Source: Hybos culiciformis
Taxonomy: Eukaryota; Arthropoda; Insecta; Diptera; Hybotidae
NCBI GenBank assembly: GCA_964007475.1
Contig: OZ023273.1
Coordinates: 125,535,812 to 125,599,811 of the forward strand
DNA length: 64,000 bases
Direction: 5' to 3'
Shown: one piece after another, positions 15,001-25,800 of the stretch
Layout: every line of letters starts with the position of its first letter
Numbering within the stretch: position 1 is the first letter of the stretch
Made by a program: the position numbers and the translations under genes
The notes under the pieces: model-generated
What the model was told of the DNA's origin: nothing
Seen by the model: the letters and a program-made list of their open reading frames with translations, nothing else
Databases searched by the model: none

Positions 15001-18000
15001 ACTCCACATATTATGTAATTTTAAATGTTTTTAAATAAGTGTGGTATCACCAATAATTACATTGTATTGGTGATACCACACTTATTTAAAAAAATTTTAA
15101 TTGAGAACTCTTACATCTAGTTTCTAGTTCAATAAAGTTTGTTATTATACAAAGTAATGAAAGCTTTAGTTTTAACTTGCAAGAGTGCTATTTAGAATTA
15201 ATATAGTTTTTGTATAATAACATTGTATTTACATTCATTTTATTTTATTACTTTTTCAGTATTACTGGTTGTTTGGCTGATTTTAACGTATGCGTTTATC
15301 ATCCATATACCCATCCAAATTCAAAGAAAATCTCAACTGATGGAGAAAAAAAAGCATCATTATCAATTAACGTTGAATTCGTCAAATTTCATATAACTAG
15401 ATTGAAGAAAATAAATTATGAGCAAAATATATTTAAAAAGCCACAAAAAGATTGCACATCACGAGCTGCAATTAGATTTTCGACTTTAGTGGATATTGGT
15501 AATTATACTGTTTTTTTTGATGTGTTAAACTTTGAATTAAACTTCTTAAAATATCGGAAACAATAAATTAATAACGGCTAGAAAGATAACAGATAATCTA
15601 CCTTCGTTAAGAATGGATGATTTTTTTCTAAATTAAATTAAATAAGATTAACAAATAAAACCTACTTAATATCTTTTTCTGCATTTTAGGAAGTGCATCA
15701 TTCAAATATGATATGAGAAAATTGGCAGAAATTCTAGCATTTCCTAAAGCTTGGTATCGTAGAAAAATTGTTCGAAGATTGTTCTTAGGCGATTTAAGTG
15801 TAAAACACGAAAACAATCAATCTGATCATAATTTAAAGGAAAGTAAGACTGAAACTAAAGAATCAGCACTATCTGAAAATGAAAGAGATAATAAGAACTT
15901 ATTTTATGATAAGCAATATCAAAAAACAAATAGTGTAGAATCTGATTTAAATCAAACAGCATGGGAGACTTTAGTTTTATTTGGTGTTAATTTTACTAAA
16001 TTAAATGTTCAAATGAATATGGGAAATGTAATGGGCAATGTGGTACGTAATCATAAGAAATGTCCCAATATTTATTTTATTTGCATATTATATATTATTA
16101 TATATAATATTTTACTTTTAAGATGTGGTTAACAAAAGATTTTCAGAGTGATGGTCGTTTAGTTCTTTCAAGCGCCGATTATAAAAATATGTACATAGGA
16201 ATTCATTTAGGGGGTTCCTCTCTTGACGCAAAAGGTGGAATCGTTGGTGGTAATATTGAACTTAATAAAATCAATACACAGTTTCGAATAAGGGAAGAAC
16301 ACAGCAAGGAACCACATCACTTAAACCATTTAATATTCAATTCTATTCAAGCATTAGAATTACGACTGGATTATATGGGAACAAGGTAAAGAGTTTTATT
16401 TTATAATTCAAAGCCAAAATTTACCGTAAAAATTAATTCTTTTCTCCCAAAGCTTCTTTAAATATTGTGATTAATGACTTTATTTAGGGGCTTGTTTAGA
16501 GGTTAAATTATGTTACTCAAGCTCTTTGCACTTGAGTCTGCACTACTCTAGTCTTAGCCTGGCTATACCGCCTGAGAACTTTCACACTCTTTTAATTCTA
16601 AATATCAGTATTTTATGAAAAATTATTAATATTCTTGTTTAATTTTTTTAAGTACTTAGTTGAAACTTTGTTCCAGTAAAATAATATATTCCTATATTTC
16701 GTTAATGTTAATAAAATTTATTAATTCAATTATCTAGCGTTTTAATGTCAAGAATAAGTGACTTTTCTATCACGCTAAGAGATGAATGGACAACCCAACA
16801 AAACTCTATTTTGAAATTGAAAAAGAATAATGTGATTTTAATTCATGGTGACGTATCATGGGATCAAGTAAGTGATTCTGGATTCTGAAATATAAAATAT
16901 GTATTAACAATTTTTTTTATGAATAAAGTTCCAAATAATGATATCAAAATCCACAACAGTTGATTTGCTCAAGATGTTTTTTAAGCTTGAAGAATTCTTT
17001 ACACAACAATTCAAATCATCGAAACGTGTGTTTTCAAATCTAGAACCACGATTTAATGACAAACAGAATATAAAACCTAAGGTTTGTTTTAGTGGTATTA
17101 AAATAAATTCATTCGTCATTATAAGCATTAAAATATTAAAATTCCTAGTTTTCTTCCAGATAATCATATCACAATCTAGAGTTTCGTTATTGTCAGTCGC
17201 ACAATTTTTATTTTTTGTCTTATTGTTTTAACTTTTTATAATGTTAATTCCCAATCAAAATTTGTAGGAATCGCATATTTTTTATTTTTTTTTCAAATAA
17301 CCATTTGTTCACTACACATTAATTTATTTTTAATATCTAATATTTTTAACTTAATATTTCTAATATTTTTAACTACTATTTTTATATTTTTTACCAAATT
17401 TTACAAACTTGGATTTTTCTTAAACATTCACAAAAACAAAATACATTAGGGATTTGAAATTTAGTATTTCAAATTCTTTTCGGATGAAGGCCTATTATTT
17501 ATTCATTTTATTTTGATTAAATACATTTTTTTATTATTTCAGAAAAAAACAAATAATAGTCCTGAAGATAAAAATCAGTCTGATTCAAAACATCATCATC
17601 ACTGGCAAAAGCCCCTTGACAAGATTTTAGTCTTAATGAAAAAACAAATAAAATCAAGATTAGGAGGAACTGTAGAATTACAAGGAAATAATATCAGCTT
17701 GGCTTGTTTTCATGGAGTTAATTTCAAGGTATTGGTTGTTTTTTAATTGAAGACCCATAATATTTACTTTAAACTCCAAAGAAGGTCCTTGATATATCTA
17801 TCAATATTTTTAATATAAACTGATTTATTTTTAATTTTAAATACAAATAATAGATATTCTTGTTTTAGTCAAAATCATGGGCCATATTTAGTTTGAAAGA
17901 GCCTTGCATAAATTTTTCAACTGAAGCCCATCACAAAAATGATGCAAAAGAAATTGTTGTGGTTCAAAAGCTAACAGTTAGTCTAGGACAATGTCAGCAA

Positions 18001-21000
18001 AATAATGATCAAAATCATTCAATGGCAATTGTTAGTAGAATTACAAGAAATGTTATTTTTCCTCCTCAATTTAAAATTTTAAATGAATGGTTTCAATACG
18101 CTTTCGCTAATAGCGATATTGATGGTAAGTACTGATTCTAATTCGTGTTGAACGAAGCACTTGAAATCAATGTTTATTTTCACGGAATCGAATAAAAATC
18201 AGGAAAAAAAGTTGAAGTTCATACGTCGTGACTATAATTTTCCACATTTAATTTATTATTAAACTTTAAACCCCGAATTGATTAATTTTTGCTGATGATA
18301 CAAAGACTTTCAAGGAGATAAACATATTTTAAATTTTTTTATTCCTGGTGCATTGGAAATAACCTCCAATTAAATGTTAAGAAGAGTCAAGTCCTAGCGT
18401 CAAGTGCTCTCACTAGAGTAATAAGAAAGAAATACCAAGTTGTTTTGTTAGAACCGAAATTCTCTTTCGTTAATCATGTAAATAAGCGTTCAAAATACTC
18501 GGTTTTATAAATTGCCAGGGGGTCTACTATGTAATTCGAATTTGGGCGATGCGAATACGCATTCACCATTTTCGTACTACACAATCCGAAAATAGCATCA
18601 TATACGACTCGAAAGTAGCAACATGCCGATGCGAATATCGACTTGCAACAATACGGCTCACTATGTAATTCGAATTTCGACTTGTTATTTTCGGATTTTA
18701 ATAACTTTTCGCTCGATAACAATTTTTGTTTCGAACGCAAGTGATTAAATTTTAAAAGTAGATTTAAAAAAAAAAAATGGAATTGGATAATAATTTAAAA
18801 AAAAAAAATGCAAGTAGAAAAGAAAAAAATTAATATTTAAAATATTTACAAAATTTTTATTAAAAATTTTCCAAAAAAACAAGGCGATACTTCAGTTTTC
18901 TTGAACCACTCAGAATGGGTTGAAACTTGGAGGAGGGATAGAGGCGGTTCCCAAACTCCCAAAACTGAAATCAGTTTTCGGGGAAAAGGCCCCCCAAAGT
19001 TTTCATACATTTTTGTATGGATTTTTTTTGTGCGATTTGCGGCGTCAAAGTTCTGTTTAAAAAAACGTATGAAGTAAAGTGTGAAAATTTTGAAGGGTCA
19101 TAACTCCGATATGGGGGCTTTCCCGCAAATACCGTTTCGGATTTAACATTTTAGGGACCGCCTATACCACGAACCCAAAAATAGGGCAAATCGGGCACAA
19201 AAAAAATATATATAAAAATGTATGAAAACTTTGGGGGGCCCTATCTCCAAAACGGGGCCTTTTCCCCAAGAACTGATTTCAGTTTTGGGAGTTTGAGCAC
19301 CGCCTCTATCCCCCTCCAAGTTTCAGCCCATTCTGAGTGGTTCAAGGAAACTGTAGTTTAGCCAAAAATAATAATAAATAATTTTCAAACGAAACTGAAA
19401 AAAAATTTATTTATTTTGTTTTTTTTTCGACAATTTGACATTTAAATTAAGGTTTTACACACTTTAACATAGAGTTTGCGCAAGTCTGTTCGAAAATGTT
19501 ACATAGTACCGATTTTGTCAATTTTCGGATTCTACTTTCGGATCCTATTTTCGGATCTTCAATGCGAAAGTAGATAGTTACATAGTAGACCCCCAGGCCA
19601 AAAATTTTCAAGATTCTTATGTTTTTAAAGTTTTATCTATCTTTTTGGTTAGACAACACATATACTGGAGTATTCATATCAAATATCATCTTACAAATTT
19701 TCGTATTCTGAGAGTAATGTAGGGACTCCTTGATAAAAGAATTATATAGAATATTCTTTGCTAGTTAAATTATTTACTTTTGTGTGAATTATGTCTATCT
19801 TCATGTTTTGATAGTTATTAATTGGAAGATACTACTGAAAATTTTTATAATTTCAGCTGTTGATAGATTCCCAATTTTGGGAAGAGACAAAGAGGTAGCT
19901 TCTAATTCTATTGAAAGAAGTAGAACTGCAAGTGCTAGTAGTGTATCGAAAGCTCAAGAACATAATCATAATAGAGAAGTTGTATTCGCTCTACCAAGTT
20001 TACAATTTAATTTTAAAACGGAACATCTACAAGGATCCACTGTGCCAGTAATTACAGGTATTTAATCATAATTACACATAACTAAACAAACATATCATCC
20101 GTGTTCTAAATTTTTTAACTTAATATTTTTGTTTTTTGGATTTTAATGGTAAGAAAAATTCTAAATAAAAATTGCAAATCCTGAATCTTTGGCTAATTTA
20201 TCAAGTAAAATTATGAGCCGAACATTCTTACTAAATCATTAAAATTAAACAAACGGATATAAATTAAAATTCCCAAAATCTATGATCCATATGTCCATAA
20301 TTTTTTTGTTTTGTTTTCTAACGATTATATTTTTTTATAATATAATAAAAACGGTTTATATAAATCCTTTAGTTTACTTTAATTTTTTTTTTTTATTATC
20401 AGAACCAAAGCCAGTGGTAACATGCAGTTTTATAACAGAATTCGACGACCATATTTTCGTAACAGTTGATGCTGATGCCTTCTTTTTCCTTCATGATTTG
20501 ATTTCGTCTTATGTTAAAGAGAAGGAAAAAATGGTAATTTATTAGTTTCATTAAATTTGTTTCCTATTATTTATTCAATTTTTATTATGTTTTAGATGGG
20601 AACTCAAAATGGCAGAGCATCGTCGCCAAATTTCTCTGGTACCGCTCCAAAAATTAATCATAAAACAATTTCTTTGGACAATAAAGCAAAGGGAAACAGT
20701 TCAGAAACAAAAGCAGCATATGAAACATCATCAGAAAAAGAAAATTCAGATTTAGAATCATTTATGAAAGATTGGCGGCATTTTGAGTGTAAAACTTGGC
20801 ATTTAGAACCCACTGTTAGATTATTATCTTGGGCCGGGAAATCAATAGAGCCCTATGGAATCGATTACATTCTTAATAAGTTAGGTTTTAGTCATGCAAG
20901 AACAACTATTCCCAAGTGGTTGCAACGTGGTTTCATGGACCCTTTTGATAAAATACAAGCAGTATTGATGTTTCAGCTTTTAAATTTAGTTAAGGAAAAC

Positions 21001-21033
21001 AAAAATGATGAGAAATCGAAATTTGATATATAA
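22..21033 (+). CDS. tweek: Tweek / BLTP1 bridge-like lipid transfer protein
   Basis: Giant tube-like protein that moves lipid at ER-plasma membrane contacts; in flies it is needed for PI(4,5)P2 balance and synaptic vesicle recycling (family knowledge). I joined 23 GT-AG exons: 22-123, 1035-1314, 1400-1527, 1673-1840, 1910-2035, 2175-2248, 2653-2723, 2973-3556, 3620-5174, 5275-6939, 7151-9302, 9688-13073, 13194-14748, 15260-15498, 15690-16042, 16123-16385, 16738-16867, 16929-17081, 17543-17728, 17869-18124, 19857-20057, 20403-20533, 20596-21033. The sum is 14196 nt (4731 aa), close to the roughly 5000 aa of animal homologues, and every phase fits. A membrane anchor sits at about residues 35-60 (WLAYITFYNS). 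Recognisable family blocks are RIQDG-like VQDGYVIFRWW, GKGTDFSYGPWADRQRD, and the C-terminal FSA_C region (KYDMRKLAEILAFPKAWYRR; ARTTIPKWLQRG). The first exon is the least certain part: its ATG at 22 follows an in-frame stop at 7-9. Confidence 0.95.
124..1034 (+). other. tweek intron 1, no other gene seen
   Basis: This is the 911-bp stretch between the proposed first exon, with donor ATG|GTAAAT, and the acceptor TTTTCAG before the membrane-anchor exon. It is AT-rich and contains several ACCTA/TAGGT words. I see no coding or RNA feature in it. Confidence 0.6.
15028..15092. repeat. perfect 28-bp inverted repeat, 9-nt loop
   Basis: The arms 15028-15055 and 15065-15092 are exact reverse complements around the loop ATTACATTG. 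The core arm reads AAGTGTGGTATCACCAATA. It lies in tweek intron 13 (14749-15259). The transcript would fold into a 65-nt hairpin of pre-miRNA-like size, but perfect pairing suits a tiny foldback transposon relic just as well. Confidence 0.85.
18285..18518 (+). mobile_element. LINE reverse transcriptase fragment (5' part)
   Basis: Decayed non-LTR retrotransposon sequence in tweek intron 20. One frame reads IFADDTKTFKEIN, which carries the catalytic A-D-D box of reverse transcriptase. A second frame downstream reads WCIGNNLQLNVKKSQVLA and then KFSFVNHV, the usual order of conserved blocks after the ADD box in LINE polymerases. Frame changes and stops show it is dead. A further short match continues after the inserted element. 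Confidence 0.7.
18519..19593. mobile_element. Non-autonomous TIR element inserted in LINE relic
   Basis: The ends are inverted copies of GGGGTCTACTATGTAA, flanked on both sides by CAG (18516-18518 and 19594-19596), a plausible 3-bp target duplication. The element is 1075 bp. Near the left end, ACTATGTAATTCGAATTT occurs twice (18526 and 18660). The interior holds imperfect inverted arms at 18889-19012 and 19216-19358. No transposase ORF is present. A 3-bp duplication would suit the PIF/Harbinger-like group, but the superfamily is uncertain. It splits the LINE fragment, so it arrived later. Confidence 0.75.
19597..19700 (+). mobile_element. LINE fragment continuation (3' part)
   Basis: Sequence after the TIR element resumes the LINE-like relic. 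A frame around 19650-19680 reads THILEYSYQ, resembling the conserved LEYS block (R-P-x-L-E-Y) that follows the palm domain in many LINE polymerases. The match is short and degenerate. Confidence 0.45.
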
Positions 21034-21378
21034 ATTTCAAATTAATATTCGTATAAATTTATAATGTAGTTAATTAATGGCTTATTTACATATTGCAAAT
21101 AAGATCACTAAAAGATATAGAGTCTAGTATGCCTTCTTAAATTTGTATTGTTTTTCATCATTTTGCGCTTTAAAAGAAACACTTATAATAAGTTGAATTT
21201 AAAATATAAAAACATATAATTAAATTTTGTATGAAATTAAAATCATATTTTGCACATGTTATACAGACTAAGTAACCAATTACTTATTGAAATTACAATT
21301 GTTGCTCTAAATAATTCTCCTGTTAAATACCACTAACCATTTTGTCATGGTCAAATTCAATATTATTTTAGAATTCAA

Positions 21379-21384
21379 AATAAA
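21379..21384 (+). terminator. Candidate tweek poly(A) signal
   Basis: First AATAAA after the tweek stop, about 345 nt downstream, followed by the T/G-rich stretch GTTTTGTTAG. It is a candidate only, since such words are common at this AT content. Confidence 0.45.
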
Positions 21385-22727
21385 GTTTTGTTAGATATTA
21401 ATCAAATTTACCTGTCCTGATAATTTTTTAAATTCGTTGCAATATGTAAAAATATTATTCAAATTAAAAATATTATAAAAGCAATATTTTAATTTATTTT
21501 AGTGATTTAGGTAGAAAAATAATTATAATAGTTTGTTATTGTACATATATATTTATAAACTTAAAATAACCAAAATTATATATTTAAAACATGACAATGT
21601 TGTTCAATTTTCACTATTAATAAATTTAAAGTAAATAATAAAAATAATAAACTTTTTTTGTGCTAAATTGACTGCACTGTATCTTTTTTGGTCTGTTAAA
21701 ATTTCAGTAATTAAATTAAAACATGTTGTTGATTCAGTATTTGTAATATGTGAAAGTATTTTGGGTAATTGAAAATAATCATTAGTCTTTTGTTCAAGAT
21801 AAACGAAACTGGCATAAGCAGCATAACTTGATCTGATTCTTGCCCTCGTCTAAAATTTGAGTCCACTTAGGAGTGTAGAATCTCCAATCCTTATTTTCCA
21901 TTCGATTAGGTTCGTTTATTGTTATTATATAATTTGAATACTCTCTTTAATTTGGTATACGGGGTGGGGTTTCCTTACTTTTTCGGATTTTTGTTAAAAT
22001 ATTTAGTTAATGTATTTGGCTACATATATCGTATTACCAACATATACTTTCCCATTACGAATATTTTTGGCTGTTCACGAATTAGTTTCAAGTACCAAAT
22101 GATACCTTATATTTTATATCACTTTTGTAAGCGGATGACAAGTAAAATTGTTAGCATTTGATAATTCGAAAAAAAAAAATTTTTTAACTACAACAAAATT
22201 TATATTTTCAGCTGATATGAACTTTAGTCCACGATTCTAGGATAATTCAATGCATTTATGAGACTGCGACAAAATTAGCTGACTTTCAAACCTTTCATTT
22301 TACCATAGTATTAAAACTTAATCATTCATTAAAATTTACATTGTAGTGTATTTCTCATTTAATATTGATTATTTGTTTGATTAAAATAAAATTATATCTG
22401 AATCATCTTATTTTTATTTTTTTTTTGTTCTATTAGTTTTTAAAAAGCGTACGCTATTTCTTCCAAACAATGATTTTACACTCAATAATGATTTCCTTTG
22501 AATTTAAAAATTCAATATTGATTTTACATGTCCTGGGGGTTATCAAAAATAACGATAAAAAGTAAAAATTATAAGTAATAAGGATAATAAATATATGTTA
22601 AAATTGAAGTGATTTTAGCTTTGAATTTGGTTTGGAACGTTTGGAATATACCTAATAGTATTATGAATAAAGTAATAAAAAAAAAAATGCACACACAAAA
22701 AAAGTCCATATATTAATTAATCAAAAT

Positions 22728-22733
22728 TTTATT
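22728..22733 (-). terminator. Candidate ush poly(A) signal
   Basis: TTTATT on the plus strand reads AATAAA on the minus strand. It is the first such word downstream of the ush stop, about 100 nt away. Confidence 0.45.
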
Positions 22734-22830
22734 TGGCTTCATTTTTTATAACTTTCAGACTTCGGCTAATAGCTTAAACTTAAATATTTTAAGTTATATT
22801 GGATTTTAATAGTTTACTTTAATTGAGATT

Positions 22831-25800
22831 TTAAGTTTCCAAACTTTCTTTACTTTTATTATAAACTGAAACAGGACTAGTTTCTTCATTTTTCTTATTT
22901 TTGCAGTAAAATTGTTTATGAGCTATGTACGTTTTCATGTAATTAAATTTTATATCGCAAGTCTGACAATATTTTTGATCTGCATTAGATGTTGTAGTTG
23001 GTAGAATGATATCTTCATCTGCAACAGGTGATAAACTACTTAGTACGCTTGAATTATTTTGTTTACCTATAACATCAAGTTCTTCGATGTCATCATCTTC
23101 AATCTTAGGAATTATAGTAGGTGAGCTGAAAATAAAAAAAAATTATTACTATTTTATTTTACTAGGTCCATTCATCTTCCAAAACAGATATTAAAAATAT
23201 AAATGATATACAAGACAACAACAAATTTGCATAACAAAATTTGCAATTGTGTTATTGGAACAAATGAAAACGAAATAGCTTCTTACTACGAAAAAAAAAA
23301 TTTACAACATATTACGAAATATCATATATCCAACGAACGTACAAATGCTTTACCTTGAGTCGCTTTCAATGTCCTTTAATTTGGTGAAATTTATTTCACC
23401 ATTTAATAATTTATCTGATTCACTTTCCTTCAGCTCTGGAGAGTTCACTAATTCTTGATGAGAATGCTGTGTTTTAATGTGGCGAATCTAGAGAAAATAA
23501 TTAAAGAAAAATTGTATTAAATATTTTTTTTTAATTTTTAATAAAATAAACTTTTACCACATTCGTTTTATAAGAGGAATATTCACACAATTCACAATTA
23601 TACAATTGTTGAGCAGTTATTTCTTCCGCAACTGCAGAAGTTGAAAACTCAATTCCATTTTCCTGCAACACTATAGACATATAAGTCTCTTCTGTAAATT
23701 CGTTAGTTTTATTTTCAAAATGCATCCTAATGTGGCTTCGCATTCCACTAAAATTTAAATAACAAAATTACAATACTTGTACAATATTTGTAAATTATTT
23801 TCACTTTTTCAACTCATTAATTTCAAAAATTTAACACAGAAACCAGAAACCAAAATGTCATGATAACAAGTCAGTGTACCTATATCGCATATTAATATTA
23901 CATCAAACCTTGATCTAAAAAATCGCCTTCTAACATAAGCGAAAGTAAATTTAAAAAAGTGCCTACGGGCTTGTTATATATTCTAAGTATAATAATATTT
24001 GTTCGCTACCTTTCCTTGTTGGAATAACAACAAAATAAATCTTACTTATTGTAGGATAAACTAGCAGAAACAGTAAGTCCATTTTTATCGATTTTGAGTT
24101 TGGTATCTCCTTCAAATCACATATCAAATTGATTATATTTTGGTATTTATTTGACCAACTCAATAAATTGAAAAACTGTAGGGCAGCACATTTTTTCATG
24201 ATTTCTTTGTTTGCTAAAATGTTTTCGCGTTTTATGAAGGTTAAATATGCACTTACAATTCTGCGAGTTTCGCCGACAATATGTAACTTAAAAGATGTAC
24301 AATTAAAGTAGCATATTAAATAAGACTATTATTTAATTTTTTTTACCGAAAAGTATTTCCTTTATAGCGGCATATAGTGCAACGATAAATTTTAACATTA
24401 GTGTGGCTTTCTAAGTGCTTCCGATTTTCATTTGCAGTTACACTCACTACTTCACAAATTGGACATTTATAATCAATTAAACTTCGTTCATCCTCTAAAT
24501 TTTTCTTATCTTCACCTTTTATCAACTAAAATGAAATACAATTGATTTATATTATATTATATTATGATTAAGAATAATATTAAAAATATAAAAATAATTA
24601 CTTGATTTATTTCACTAGGTTTATTAATGGTTCCGCCTTTGGGGCAATAATATGATTGATGAGCCCGCAAATTGTCCAAGGAAGTGTATTTTATGCCACA
24701 CGCTGCACATATTAATTGATGATACGAAACGGTTGGCTGTTGCTCTGCATTTGGCGTTTGACTTATACTTATTTTATTTTCAACAAGTTCATCTTGTATT
24801 CGAGAAGAGCAATAATGTTGTTTATGCGCCAAATAATTTTCGTATTTACAAAAAACTATATTACATTCTTTGCATTTGGATACACCTAAAGTTATTAAAA
24901 AAAAATATTGGTTAACAAAACTTTCGTTTTTTAATTTTTTTAAATTCTAATATGTTATACCTAACAAGATATCACAATAATGTTATTATAATCATAACAT
25001 TAAGGTGTAAATAATAAAGTTCTGGAATTGAATGAAATAATTTTTGGAAATACTAAGTACATAAATATAAAATAAACTTCAATATTTTTTCCCCGATAAT
25101 ACAGATTTAAGAGGATACCAACGGTTTATATTTTCAAACCAGTGGCCTCTAAATACCCGTCACGGACTGGTATTTGAATTCATTGCTTCTATGGGGAATA
25201 TGAGAATTCTTTTTTCATACAATTCTTCCGAATACGCAATAAAAAATGAAAAAAAAATTCAGAATTTGCCAAAACTTTTTGGGGCTTAAAAATTTTTCAC
25301 TGACATATAAACGTGAATTAAAAATATGAATTTTTCATTGTAAAAATCAAGGAAAACTTCTTATATTTTTAAGTTACTCTTTTCATGTTACTTTTATAAC
25401 ATTTAAATTTATTTCAAATTAAAATTATGAGTTACTTATATTTATCGTGAACGCTTATTTTATCTATCGCTAAATTATAATAAATTTATTACAATATTAT
25501 TAATCAATATAATACCTTGTTTTATAAAAGCTTGTGGTAAAACAGTATGAGATGCTGTGGAATTAGAAATAACAGTCATTGCTGGAAGACTTAAATTATT
25601 TGCTGCATTTAATGCTACATCTGGAATGTTTGTGGAATTATTCGGAGATTGAGATATTTTATTAAGTGCAATTTCTAAATTTTGTTTTGACATTATATTA
25701 GTGGGAAATATATTAGACGATTCTAAAAGTTTTAATGAAATATTCGAATTATCATCTTGTGAACGAAGAGAATTATGTGAATCATGTGGACTCAAAACTT

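Larger units (their letters stand above)
21034..22830. other. Convergent intergenic region, two 3' UTRs
   Basis: About 1.8 kb between the tweek stop (21031-21033) and the ush stop (22831-22833, minus strand). Both genes end into it. It is AT-rich with several poly(A)-signal-like words and no convincing coding sequence. Confidence 0.7.
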
